64,000 nucleotides of DNA from contig JABGQS010000010.1 in the NCBI GenBank assembly GCA_018648645.1, forward strand, positions 1 through 64,000, given 5' to 3'. Positions 15,901 through 24,775 of this stretch are shown here, in pieces. The DNA comes from Clostridia bacterium. GTDB taxonomy: Bacteria > Bacillota > Clostridia > Christensenellales > SZUA-584. Each line of letters begins with the position of its first letter. The stretch's first letter is position 1. The notes below the pieces were generated by a model. The model saw only the letters and a list, made by a program, of their open reading frames with translations, had not been told where the DNA came from and did not search any database. A program made the position numbers and the translations under genes.

Positions 15901-16760
15901 TGACCCACGATTCTGGCGGATATGCACAGCTTCTTGCTGTATTTATATCTGCCGACTCGTGCAAGGTCGTAACGCCGCTGGTCGAAGAACAACGAATCGA
16001 TGAGCATTTTTGCGCTCTCGACTGTTGGCGGCTCGCCCGGACGCAGTCTTCTGTAAATCTCGATGAGACCGTCTTCCACGCTTTGTCCGCTGTCTTTCTT
16101 GAATGTTGGCGCAAGAAATTCTTCGTCCCCAAAGAGGTCGATGATTTCTTGGTTTGTGCCGCAGCCCATTGCGCGGACAAGCACCGTCATCGGGAGCTTA
16201 CGCGTTCTGTCAACACGCACCCAATAGCAGTCGTTGCTGTCCGTCTCGTACTCTAGCCACGCGCCGCGATTTGGAATCACCTGAGCGCTGTAGAGCTTTT
16301 TACCGGTTTTGTCGATGGAATAGTTGTAGTAGACACCCGGGCTTCGAACGAGCTGACTGACGATAACGCGCTCTGCACCATTGATGATGAATGTGCCTTT
16401 TTCGGTCATAAGCGGAAAATCGCCCATGAACACTTCTTGCTCTTTCATCTCGCCGGTTTCTTTGTTAATAAGGCGAACCACAACTTTAAGCGGCGCAGCA
16501 AAATTAACGTCACGTTCTTTACACTCTTCTACCACGTACTTTGGATTGTTGTCTAGATAGTAGTCTACAAACTCGAGAATCAGATTCTCCGAGTAGTCTG
16601 TTATCGGAGACACATCACCGAGTACTTCCCGCAGCCCTGAATCCAGGAAACGGTTGTAGGATTTCTTCTGGATCTCGATCAGATCCGGCATGTCTAGAAC
16701 TTCTTCAATTTTCGAGAAGCTCATCCTGTTGGTCTTGCCAATCTTAACTTCGTGCACCAT
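12957..16760 (-). CDS. rpoB: DNA-directed RNA polymerase beta subunit with long acidic C-terminal extension
   Basis: [45 protein letters not shown]; acidic tail after the conserved C-terminus. Confidence 0.98.
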   Translation of the reverse strand: MVHEVKIGKTNRMSFSKIEEVLDMPDLIEIQKKSYNRFLDSGLREVLGDVSPITDYSENLILEFVDYYLDNNPKYVVEECKERDVNFAAPLKVVVRLINKETGEMKEQEVFMGDFPLMTEKGTFIINGAERVIVSQLVRSPGVYYNYSIDKTGKKLYSAQVIPNRGAWLEYETDSNDCYWVRVDRTRKLPMTVLVRAMGCGTNQEIIDLFGDEEFLAPTFKKDSGQSVEDGLIEIYRRLRPGEPPTVESAKMLIDSLFFDQRRYDLARVGRYKYSKKLCISARIVGHISAGNVVSEDGELLVAKGEKITRESAAEIEVAGINNLSLLIGEQEVKVVGNNFADVSSMLKFDLSEVDINEKVHYPTFKAILLECGKDKELLKKQIKASIDTLIPKHVIVDDIMASVSYEMGLKYGVGITDDIDHLGNRRLRSVGELLQNQIRVGLSRLERVVRERMSIQDMDVATPSNLINIRPVTAAIKEFFGSSQLSQFMDQTNPLAELTHKRRLSALGPGGLNRERASFDVRDVHHTHYGRMCPIETPEGPNIGLIGSLSTYARVNQYGFIESPYRKIDKKKKVVTKEIIYLTADEEDNYVVAQANEPIAADGHFVHDRVMCRRLEEIVEVAREEVDLMDVSPKQVVSVATGLIPFLENDDANRALMGSNMQRQAVPLIVPEAPIVGTGMEHKAAKDSGGTILAREDGVVKSVSSDMIKVKEDDTTREYKLIKFSRSNQGTCINNYPIVKVGEKVKKGDIIADGPSTDMGEMALGKNALIGFMTWEGYNYEDAILISERLVRDDVFTSIHIEGYESEARDTKLGPEEITRDIPNVGEDALKDLDERGIIRIGAEVKAGDILVGKVTPKGETELTAEERLLRAIFGEKAREVRDTSLRVPHGEEGIVVDVKVFTRENKDELTAGVNKLVRCYIAQKRKISVGDKMAGRHGNKGVISRILPVEDMPFLPDGTPLDIVLNPLGVPSRMNIGQVLEVHLGYCAKALGWKIATPVFDGATEDDIIHYFTELGLNPDGKTVLYDGRSGEAFENRVTVGYMYILKLHHLVDDKIHARSTGPYSLVTQQPLGGKAQFGGQRFGEMEVWALEAYGAANTLQEILTVKSDDVVGRVKTYEAIVKGENIPEPGVPESFKVLIKEMQSLSLDVKVMSEVGELNLKESIEDEVVGLEVNIAGEETEEAAATAKPDEEIDFSNLSFDEMDVPDLDGLDDIEIDDVDLEIDDSDDKEDADDATGIDDIEVESLESLREADDAPTEDEEEND

Positions 16761-16958
16761 AAATTATTTACCACACTCCTGTTATGCTAAAACTTAAATA
16801 TTTGCGTTTGCTGGGGCAACGGCGCTTGTTGTTTGTGTCGATAGCGCATCCGTAAGAAATGCTTACTTTCAACAAAAAATGTCTGCCATTTGCCATGCAT
16901 TTGAGCTTGAAAAAATGGGGAAACTACCCCGATTCTGAACATGCCAATGCAATATAAA

Positions 16959-16987
16959 ATAATACTACAAACGCACAGAGTTGTCAA
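16959..16987 (-). promoter_or_regulatory. Sigma-A-type promoter for rpoBC
   Basis: Minus strand TTGACA-17 nt-TATTAT, about 190 nt upstream of rpoB. Confidence 0.7.
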
Positions 16988-17123
16988 CAAGTTATTTACG
17001 CTTTCATAGAAATTTTACCATTTGGTAAAAAATGATTATAATCGCACCTACAATCTTGAGATATGTGCTGCATTGGCACGTAATTGCGATGCGATATAGT
17101 TTTGGTGACAAAAAACCATTCGG

Positions 17124-17531
17124 CTACCTTAAGCTGTAGCTTCCGAGTGTGTTTATTGCTTCTTTTTCTTTTAGAATAACGTCGTACAGGCTGATCCCGA
17201 GCGTGTTGCACAGCGCCGCAAGATAGTACAGCGAACCGCCGATTTCTTTCTCCAGGTTAGCTCTGCAGCTGCCACATAGCTTTCCGTTTGTCTGCGATGA
17301 CAAAAGCTCGGAAATCTCTTCGATGCTGGCGTCTTGCGGGAACGCCTGCTTCTTTCCGTCGATCTCTAGGCACCCGCAGTGCGTTACCGACTTAACAACG
17401 CTGCGGTTGACCCGCCCCGCGCTTGTCTGTATCTTTGAAACGATATCAAGAATGCTGCGGTTTCGCATCAGCGAGTCGTTTACCACGTTTTGAAAATCTT
17501 CCATATGTATATCGTTTATTGAGTTTCCCAT
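17124..17531 (-). CDS. Hypothetical protein with MazG-like C-terminal motif
   Basis: EKEIGGSLYYLAALCNTLGISLYDVILKE resembles MazG-type helices; central HCGCLE and CGSC cysteines. Confidence 0.5.
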   Translation of the reverse strand: MGNSINDIHMEDFQNVVNDSLMRNRSILDIVSKIQTSAGRVNRSVVKSVTHCGCLEIDGKKQAFPQDASIEEISELLSSQTNGKLCGSCRANLEKEIGGSLYYLAALCNTLGISLYDVILKEKEAINTLGSYSLR

Positions 17532-17670
17532 GAGAGCTCCTTTGTAATCGTTTCGTCTACTTATATTATATATCTATCTGCGCGTTTGTCAAAGACGGAT
17601 TTTTTGTTCGGGGTGTGGAGTGGGAGGAAAAGGTGGCGCGGAAACGATCAAATAACATTCGGAGTCTTCA

Positions 17671-17828
17671 GGGGATTTTTCTCTTGTAAAAATCCCCTCT
17701 TGCCGCTTTGCGGCAATTCACCCTTTAAATACGCCCGTTGGAGGGGATTTCGCTATCTGAGGATAGCGATTTAGGGCGCTGCCCTAAAAACCCGCAATTT
17801 TTTCGGCAAAAAATTGAGTAAAACTTTT
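17671..17828. repeat. Structured dispersed element, copy 1
   Basis: Hairpins GGGGATTTTT/AAAAATCCCC, TTGCCGC/GCGGCAA, CGCTATC/GATAGCG, TTAGGGC/GCCCTAA, CAATTTTTT/AAAAAATTG with linker AAATACGCCCGTTGG. Confidence 0.9.
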
Positions 17829-17910
17829 ATGGTTTTTTGTTGTTTGCGGTTCTTGTTGTGAAGTGGTGGGGATGGCAGTTGTGTGTGCGTTGATGGCTGC
17901 TCATACTCAG

Positions 17911-18067
17911 GGGATTTTTCTCTTGTAAAAATCCCCTCTTGCCGCTTTGCGGCAATTCACCCTGTAAATACGCCCGTTGGTTGGGGTTTCGCTATCTGAG
18001 GATAGCGATTTAGGGCGCTGCCCTAAAGACCCGCAATTTTTTCGGTAAAAAATTGAGTAAAACTTTT
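17911..18067. repeat. Structured dispersed element, copy 2
   Basis: Nearly identical to copy 1, same orientation, start-to-start spacing 240 nt. Confidence 0.9.
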
Positions 18068-18102
18068 GAATCCTCGCTTCGCTCGAGGTGCCAATACTGC
18101 GC

Positions 18103-18621
18103 TTAATACTCGATGCCGGCTCTGGCTTTGACGCCGTCGTCCATGTAGTGCTTGACTGCGTGCATGTCTGTGACTACGTGAGCGCGGTCGATAATCTCGT
18201 CCGGCGAGTCTCTGCCCGTCAGCACGACTTCGGTGGTTTGGCGGGTGTCGAGGATATCGCAAACCTGCGAGACGGAAAGCAGACCGACGCTGATTGCGCC
18301 GAGCGCTTCGTCGAGTATGAGCAGATCGGCATCGCCAAGCCAGCCTTGTATCTTTGGCCAAAAGTCGCGAACCTCGCTTCGCATGGCAGTTTTCTCGTCT
18401 TCGCTCATGTCGGGGAAGAACTTCTTGCATTTGGACACTTGGATGAATTCGATGTTGTCGATATCGTTCATCACAAACATTTCGCCCGTTGCCCGTCCTT
18501 TTAGGAACTGGACAACCTTGACGCGCAGTCCCCTTCCTGCCGCTCTTATCGCGAGTCCCATAGCCGCCGTTGTTTTGCCTTTGCCATCGCCGGTGTAGAC
18601 GTGTATGTACGATTTTTTCAT
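18103..18621 (-). CDS. cobO: Cob(I)alamin adenosyltransferase
   Basis: MKKSYIHVYTGDGKGKTTAAMGLAIRAAGRGLRVKVVQFLKG; P-loop typical of CobO/BtuR. Confidence 0.93.
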   Translation of the reverse strand: MKKSYIHVYTGDGKGKTTAAMGLAIRAAGRGLRVKVVQFLKGRATGEMFVMNDIDNIEFIQVSKCKKFFPDMSEDEKTAMRSEVRDFWPKIQGWLGDADLLILDEALGAISVGLLSVSQVCDILDTRQTTEVVLTGRDSPDEIIDRAHVVTDMHAVKHYMDDGVKARAGIEY

Positions 18622-18755
18622 TGCGCTCACTCTTTGCTGCGACCGACAAAACACAGCCGCGCTTTTTTTAAATGATACCACAAACGTATCGCGCAATCAA
18701 CATGGCAACAGACGCGGGTGTGTGATATAATGAGCGCGCAGGAAAGGAAGAGACC

Positions 18756-19550
18756 ATGACCCTATCTATTACACCATTGTTCTCCGGGTCGTCCGGGAAC
18801 GCAATACTAATTAGCAGCGATGACACAAAAATCTTGATTGACGCAGGGGTGTCGGGAAAGCGTACCGAGCAGGCACTGGCGAGCGTCGGTGTACAGGCGG
18901 GCGAGATAAAAGGAATACTCATTTCGCACGAGCACAGCGATCATATTCAGGGCGCAGGTGTATTAAGCCGAAAACACAACATACCGCTTTATGCGACGCG
19001 AATGACGTGGCAGGCAGCGAACGGGAAGCTTGGCAATATTCTTGCTCACAACATGCGCGAGATTGGCAAGTCAGATTTCTTTGTGGACGACCTGCTGGTT
19101 GAGCCGTTTGATACACCGCACGATGCAGCAGACTCTGTGGGGTTTTGCGTGTCGCGCGGGGCAAAGAAAATTGGCGTCGCGACCGATCTTGGGTACTTTC
19201 CAAAGTCGGTGGAGCATAGGCTGCACGCGTGTGATCTTGTTCTTCTGGAAGCGAACCACGACAAGAAGATGCTGGCGCACGGACCGTATCCGCATCACTT
19301 AAAGCAGCGCATCAAAAGCAGGCATGGACATTTGAGCAACGATGATGCTGCGCATGCTGCGATAAAGCTGACGGCGGCGGGTGTGTCGTCCATATTGCTG
19401 GGGCATTTGAGCGAGCAGAACAACGAAGCGAGGCTCGCGTTTAGAACGGTAACGGACGCGCTGATGAGCGAAGGAATTGTGCCCGGTAAGGACATAAGCC
19501 TTGGGCTTGCGCTAAGAGACGCCGTTACCGGCGTATTCTATGTTAAGTAA
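18756..19550 (+). CDS. MBL-fold metallohydrolase (WalJ/YycJ-like)
   Basis: PLFSGSSGNAILISSDDTKILIDAG...ILISHEHSDHIQG. Confidence 0.92.
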   Translation: MTLSITPLFSGSSGNAILISSDDTKILIDAGVSGKRTEQALASVGVQAGEIKGILISHEHSDHIQGAGVLSRKHNIPLYATRMTWQAANGKLGNILAHNMREIGKSDFFVDDLLVEPFDTPHDAADSVGFCVSRGAKKIGVATDLGYFPKSVEHRLHACDLVLLEANHDKKMLAHGPYPHHLKQRIKSRHGHLSNDDAAHAAIKLTAAGVSSILLGHLSEQNNEARLAFRTVTDALMSEGIVPGKDISLGLALRDAVTGVFYVK

Positions 19551-19560
19551 GGAAAAGCGT

Positions 19561-20031
19561 ATGGCAAGTATCAATATTGTGTGTATCGGAAAACTGAAGG
19601 AAAAGTATTGGAAGGAGGCACAGGCGGAGTATGTGAAACGCCTTGGTGCCTTTTGCCGTATTAATATAGAAGAAAAGAAAGAAGCCGCATTGCCCAAAAA
19701 CGCGTCGGCGGCGCAGATTGACAAGGCGGCAAAGAGCGAGAGCGAAGAGCTCAACACGGCATCTCGCGGGTATATGATTGCTTTGTCGCCCGAAGGCGAG
19801 CGCATGACGTCGCAGCAGTTTGCACAGCTAATTAAGAAACGCGCACAGATTGGTGATATGTCGTTTTTAATAGGCGGTTCGCACGGGCTCAGTAACGCAA
19901 TCAAAGCCAAGGCGGACAAAGTGCTTTCGTTTTCGGACATGACGATGCCGCACCAGCTGTTTAGGGTTGTTTTGCTTGAGCAGGTGTACAGAGCGTTTAT
20001 GATTGGTGCGGGGCGGGTTTATCATAAGTAG
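19561..20031 (+). CDS. rlmH: 23S rRNA pseudouridine1915 N3-methyltransferase
   Basis: INIVCIGKLKEKYWKEAQAEYVKRL...FLIGGSHGLS...MTMPHQLFRVVLLEQVYRAFMI. Confidence 0.96.
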   Translation: MASINIVCIGKLKEKYWKEAQAEYVKRLGAFCRINIEEKKEAALPKNASAAQIDKAAKSESEELNTASRGYMIALSPEGERMTSQQFAQLIKKRAQIGDMSFLIGGSHGLSNAIKAKADKVLSFSDMTMPHQLFRVVLLEQVYRAFMIGAGRVYHK

Positions 20032-20080
20032 TTTTGTTGTTTAGTCTTTTCAGCAATGCGTTCTAGGAGAATAATCGGTA

Positions 20081-20115
20081 AAAAAACAGGCACTACGCAT
20101 AATGCGTAGTGCCTG
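20081..20115 (-). terminator. Intrinsic terminator of csp
   Basis: Perfect CAGGCACTACGCAT/ATGCGTAGTGCCTG inverted repeat followed on minus strand by T7. Confidence 0.85.
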
Positions 20116-20131
20116 CCTAAATATTCTCTGC

Positions 20132-20329
20132 TTAGATAGCTGTAATATTTTCTGCCTGCGGTCCTTTTTCTCCCTGAGTTACGTCAAAAGAAACCTTTTG
20201 TCCTTCGTCAAGTGTCTTGAAACCGTCTGTGTTAATCTTTGAATAATGTGCAAAAACGTCTACGCCGTCTTCTCCACAAATAAATCCAAAACCCTTGTCC
20301 GCATTAAACCATTTTACTGTACCTTCCAT
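20132..20329 (-). CDS. csp: Cold shock protein
   Basis: [32 protein letters not shown]. Confidence 0.97.
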   Translation of the reverse strand: MEGTVKWFNADKGFGFICGEDGVDVFAHYSKINTDGFKTLDEGQKVSFDVTQGEKGPQAENITAI

Positions 20330-20461
20330 TATAAAAGTACCTCCTTAAATATTGTTCAATCTTTGCAAATCATACAGAAACTTTTTAAGGATAATACTTT
20401 TTATTAAAACGTACACCTTACAAAATATCAAAACAATTATACACTTACTGAATCGAATATG

Positions 20462-20490
20462 AATATAACATTTACTCTTATGTTTGTCAA
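20462..20490 (-). promoter_or_regulatory. Sigma-A-type promoter for csp
   Basis: Minus strand TTGACA-17 nt-TATATT, about 125 nt upstream of the start codon. Confidence 0.6.
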
Positions 20491-20588
20491 TTCATTTGGT
20501 TAAATATCGCAGAAAATTCACAAATGTCGTGATTGTTTACTATAAAAACGCCTTTAAACTGCGCTTTTTGCCGTATTTGCGCAATTTT

Positions 20589-21875
20589 CTAGAAAAACTC
20601 GTATTCCTCGGCATCGCTCATTTTTTCTCTGTGAATGTCGGCACCGACGCTCTTTAGCTTGCCTTCGATGTGGTCGTACCCTCGGTCAATATACTTGACA
20701 CCGGAGATTTCTGTCTGCCCGTCTGCCATCAGCCCGGCCACCACAAGCGCTGCGCCTGCACGAAGGTCTGTCGCGCGGACAGGTGCGCCCGTTAAGCGCT
20801 CTACACCCTCTACAACACACATTCTGCCGTCTATCGAAACGTTGGCGCCCATGCGTCTGATTTCGTTGATGTGTTTGAATCTAGACTCGAAGATGTTCTC
20901 TACGATGATGCTGGCGCCTTCCGCCGTGCTAAGCAGCACAGTCGCCGGCTGCTGCAGGTCTGTCGGGAAACCGGGGTACGGCAGCGTTTTGATGCTGACG
21001 TGTGTGGGCCGGTTTGGGCAGGTGACGCGGATGGAGTCGTCGCCTTCCTCTACGCGTACGCCCATTTCCATCAGCTTTGCCGACAGTGCTTCCATGTGTG
21101 TCGGGATTACGTTTTCTATAGTAAGGTCGCCGCGCGTTGCTGCCGCCGCGATCATTAATGTGCCTGTTTCGATTTGGTCGGGGATAATTGAGTAGCTGCA
21201 GCCGTGCAGTTTTTCTACGCCTGATATGCGGATGACATCTGTGCCTGCGCCTTTTACCTTTGCGCCCATGCAGTTGAGGAAGTTAGCGACATCGACGACG
21301 TGCGGCTCTTTTGCTGAATTTACGATGGTCGTCTTCCCTTGGGCCAGCACTGCAGCCAGCATTATGTTGATGGTTGCGCCGACTGACACAACGTCGAGGT
21401 ATATGTCTGTGCCTATGAGACCGTTTGGAGCGTACGCCTTGAGCATGCCAAACTCTGCCTTTACCTCTGCGCCGAGTGCTTTCATGCCCTTAACGTGCTG
21501 GTCGATTGGCCGCAGTCCGATTGCGCATCCGCCCGGCAGGCAGACCTCGGCTTTGCCAAAACGCCCAAGCAGCGCGCCTATAAGATAGTACGACGCGCGC
21601 ATCAGCTTGACTGCATCGTTGTCTACGATGTGCTCGGTGACACCGCTTGCGTCAATACTCATCGTTGTGCTGTTGAGCTGCGTCTTTGCGCCCATCTTGC
21701 ACAGCAGGTAGTCTATCAGTCTTACGTCCTCTATGTTTGGAAGGTTATCTATCTCGCAGCGCCCTTCACAAAGAATGACGGCAGGCAAAATCGCCACGGC
21801 CGCATTCTTTGCGCCGCTGACGGTTACGTTTCCTTTTAAAGGCTTTCCGCCTTTGATTACAAGTTTCTCTCTCAT
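20589..21875 (-). CDS. murA: UDP-N-acetylglucosamine 1-carboxyvinyltransferase
   Basis: [46 protein letters not shown]. Confidence 0.97.
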   Translation of the reverse strand: MREKLVIKGGKPLKGNVTVSGAKNAAVAILPAVILCEGRCEIDNLPNIEDVRLIDYLLCKMGAKTQLNSTTMSIDASGVTEHIVDNDAVKLMRASYYLIGALLGRFGKAEVCLPGGCAIGLRPIDQHVKGMKALGAEVKAEFGMLKAYAPNGLIGTDIYLDVVSVGATINIMLAAVLAQGKTTIVNSAKEPHVVDVANFLNCMGAKVKGAGTDVIRISGVEKLHGCSYSIIPDQIETGTLMIAAAATRGDLTIENVIPTHMEALSAKLMEMGVRVEEGDDSIRVTCPNRPTHVSIKTLPYPGFPTDLQQPATVLLSTAEGASIIVENIFESRFKHINEIRRMGANVSIDGRMCVVEGVERLTGAPVRATDLRAGAALVVAGLMADGQTEISGVKYIDRGYDHIEGKLKSVGADIHREKMSDAEEYEFF

Positions 21876-22101
21876 ATGTTCTGTGCGCAACTGCGCAAAC
21901 TCCTCCGATAGTATGATATTCGTACACTAGAGTATAGCAGGAAACGCCTTTTACTTCAACAGGAAAAAATTGCGAGACAAGTGCATCCGCACTCGGGGTG
22001 CAAAAATTGTATCCGGTGCGCAAAAAAAATCTATATTTAGTATGCCCAAGATTGCGCCGATGTGGTATGATATTTATACGATATTGAAGGAGAGCATATT
22101 A

Positions 22102-23532
22102 ATGCAGCTTAAGCTGAAAAACAACTCAAAAAATACAATTGTACCCAATGAATTCATCGGCAAGTGTGTGGATGCGCCGAGCGGGTTTACTGCTGCTTAT
22201 CTTTTTGGGCTGATGCACTGCCAAAACAACGAAACCATTGACCTCTCCGTGTTTAGCGCGCGGCTGAAAATGCGTGAGGACGAGATTATCGAAGCGTTTG
22301 AGTATTGGCAGAAGCAAGGCTTTGCGCGGTTGCAAAACGGCGAGTCTGTGTGTCTTGAGTTTGGCGTGTTTTCGCAAATCGAGGCGAAGGACGATGACTT
22401 ATATACCGAGAGCGAGTTTAACCAGCAGCTGCAAAGCATATTTGGGGCAAGGCAACTCTCTCCCCACGAGTACATAAAAATATACGATTATATCAACGTG
22501 TTTTTGCTGCCAAAGGAAGTAGTTTTGCTGATGGTGGATTATTGCGTTGCGACAAAAGGCAGGCGTGTGTCTGTGGCGTATTTGGACAAGGTAGCCAAAA
22601 GCTGGGCTGAGGACGAAATTAACACGCAGAGCAAAGCGAGCGAATATATAGAAGAAAAGAAAGCGGCTGCATCCGGCGTGCTAAAAGTATTGAAGCAGCT
22701 TGGGCTGAGCAGCAGAAAGCCGACCCGTGACGAGAGCGCGTTGTTTGAAAAGTGGACGGGCGAGTGGGGATTTACGCTGTCCGCGATATTGACCGCGTGC
22801 TCGCACACGACGGCTGCGCGGGAGCCGAGTATGAAGTATCTCGACAGCATATTGCAGCGCCTTATGCAGACGGGCAACATGACCTCAAGAAAAATAAGCG
22901 AGAGCAAGCAGGCAAGCGAGGGTGTTAACAAAGACATTCAGGAGATTATGCACATTATCGGCGAGAAGAGCATGAGCCCGAACGCGGCGCACAAGCAGAT
23001 GTATCAAAAGTGGACAACTGCGTATGGGTATGGCATGGACGTGATTACACCGGCAGCAGAGCACGCGAGTGAGCGCGGTAAGATGCCGTTTAGCTACCTT
23101 GACGGGATACTCACCGATTGGTTTAACAACGGCGTTGAAACAGCGAGTGACGCGGGCGAGTATGTCGGCGGGCAGCAAAGGAACGATACGCATATAATCG
23201 CCATGTTTGACGCGGCGGGCGTAACAAAGCTGAGGGCGAGCGATGCGCACAGAAGAAAGTATGAGCAGTGGAGTGAGCAGTGGGGCATGAGCCACGAGAC
23301 CATATTGCTGGGGGCAGAAATAAGCTCGCTAAAGGGGCAGCCGTACAGCTATTTGAGCACGCTGCTTAGCAACTGGCACAGCGCGGGCGTGACCTCGATT
23401 GCCGATGCGCAGAAGCAGACACAAAAGCGCAAAGCGCCGCAGAGCAACAGTAGCAGCACGGCAAGCAATAAACGACCGACAAAGAACTATGACCATCTTG
23501 CAGTGGATCTTTTTGACGACGAAGGAGCGTAG
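22102..23532 (+). CDS. DnaD/DnaB_2 domain protein with multiple repeats (primosome component)
   Basis: Repeated YEQWxxxWGxxxxxIxxA...YLxxIL motifs; adjacent to DnaC-like ATPase; ATG at 22102 with GAAGGAGAG upstream. Confidence 0.82.
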   Translation: MQLKLKNNSKNTIVPNEFIGKCVDAPSGFTAAYLFGLMHCQNNETIDLSVFSARLKMREDEIIEAFEYWQKQGFARLQNGESVCLEFGVFSQIEAKDDDLYTESEFNQQLQSIFGARQLSPHEYIKIYDYINVFLLPKEVVLLMVDYCVATKGRRVSVAYLDKVAKSWAEDEINTQSKASEYIEEKKAAASGVLKVLKQLGLSSRKPTRDESALFEKWTGEWGFTLSAILTACSHTTAAREPSMKYLDSILQRLMQTGNMTSRKISESKQASEGVNKDIQEIMHIIGEKSMSPNAAHKQMYQKWTTAYGYGMDVITPAAEHASERGKMPFSYLDGILTDWFNNGVETASDAGEYVGGQQRNDTHIIAMFDAAGVTKLRASDAHRRKYEQWSEQWGMSHETILLGAEISSLKGQPYSYLSTLLSNWHSAGVTSIADAQKQTQKRKAPQSNSSSTASNKRPTKNYDHLAVDLFDDEGA

Positions 23533-23537
23533 AGACC

Positions 23538-24464
23538 TTGAGTATATCAGACGTGCTAAGCGAGTACAGCCGCATAAGAGCAAAGAACGAAACCGAGCTG
23601 GAGCGAAGAGTGCAGCAGGTTTATGATGCTGTGCCCGAGCTTAAAAAAATAGATGAGCAAAAGAATGCGCTGCAGCTAAAGCGCATATCGCAGGCGCTGG
23701 ACGGAAAGCCGATTGACACGAGTGATATTTTGGCGCTGAGAGAAAAGAAAAACATGCTGATGATTGGCGCCGGGTTTGATTCTAAGTATCTGGACCCGAT
23801 ATACAGCTGCAACATGTGCCGTGACACCGGCTCTCTCGACAATTCGCTTAGGTGCGAGTGTTTTAAGAAGCGGGTGCTGGAAGACAAGCTGGATGCTGCT
23901 AAGCTGACCGATACCGATGTGAGTTTTGAGCTGTTTGACCTGAATGTGTTTGACGACTCGCCGCTGGAGAGCGGAAAGTCGCAGCGCGAGACTATGCAGC
24001 GTATTAAACAGATTACGAGCAAGTATGCGGATGCGTATCCGCACTGCGAGCCGATATTGCTGCTTTCTGGGTCTACGGGACTTGGCAAAACGTTTGTGGC
24101 TAAGTGCGTGATGCGGCGCGTGATTGAGCGCGGGTATACTGCCGCGTTTTATACGGCGTATCGGCTGTTCTCGATGTTTCACAGCCATCGCCTCGGCGAG
24201 GAGGTTGACCTTGACCCGGTGTTTACCGTGCCGATGCTGATTATAGACGACGTTGGCACAGAGCCGATGACGAGAAACGTGACGGTGGAGTATTTCTTTG
24301 ACCTTATCAACGAGCGCACAGCGGCGGGGCTGCATACCGCGATTGTCACCAACCTTGCGTTTCACGATATCAAGGACCGCTATGGCGACCGCATACATTC
24401 GCGGCTGATGGACAAAAGCACCGCGATTAAGATTATTTTCAGCGGTGATGATATTCGGTATTAG
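23538..24464 (+). CDS. dnaC: DnaC-like ATP-binding replication protein
   Basis: CNMCRDTGSLDNSLRCECFKKR; LLLSGSTGLGKTFVAKCV; LIIDDVGTEPM. Confidence 0.9.
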   Translation: MSISDVLSEYSRIRAKNETELERRVQQVYDAVPELKKIDEQKNALQLKRISQALDGKPIDTSDILALREKKNMLMIGAGFDSKYLDPIYSCNMCRDTGSLDNSLRCECFKKRVLEDKLDAAKLTDTDVSFELFDLNVFDDSPLESGKSQRETMQRIKQITSKYADAYPHCEPILLLSGSTGLGKTFVAKCVMRRVIERGYTAAFYTAYRLFSMFHSHRLGEEVDLDPVFTVPMLIIDDVGTEPMTRNVTVEYFFDLINERTAAGLHTAIVTNLAFHDIKDRYGDRIHSRLMDKSTAIKIIFSGDDIRY

Positions 24465-24575
24465 CGGTTGCGCCGTGCGGTAAAGAGGGTTTAAAAGAAA
24501 AGATGTTAGAACTAAGGAAAGTTGATTTTAGACAAAACTAATAATATAAAGCTGTTTTGTATAAAGGAAAGACAA

Positions 24576-24746
24576 GAAACTTTTTTTCTTATAAAAAGTT
24601 TCCTCTCGGGCGCTAACAAGTTAGTGCCCGATTCACTTTCAAAAATACGCCCGTTGGGTGGGGGTTTCGCTGTCTTCGGACAGCGATTCAAGGCGCTGCC
24701 TTGAAAAACCGCAATTTTTTAGGCAAAAAATTGAGTAAAACTTTTT
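24576..24746. repeat. Structured dispersed element, copy 3 (divergent, compensatory changes)
   Basis: Hairpins GAAACTTTTT/AAAAAGTTTC, CGGGCGCTAAC/GTTAGTGCCCG, CGCTGTC-TTCG-GACAGCG, TCAAGGC/GCCTTGA, CAATTTTTT/AAAAAATTG. Confidence 0.9.
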
Positions 24747-24775
24747 CATCATAAAGATAGAGTATTGGAGGAATT

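Noticed and set aside
17586-17774. 62 aa + ORF (MSKTDFLFGVWSGRK...)
   Set aside because: Runs through element copy 1; changes between copies conserve base pairing, not codons, so treated as spurious.
24522-24704. 60 aa + ORF through element copy 3
   Set aside because: Same reason; no RBS and no amino acid conservation with the copy 1 ORF.
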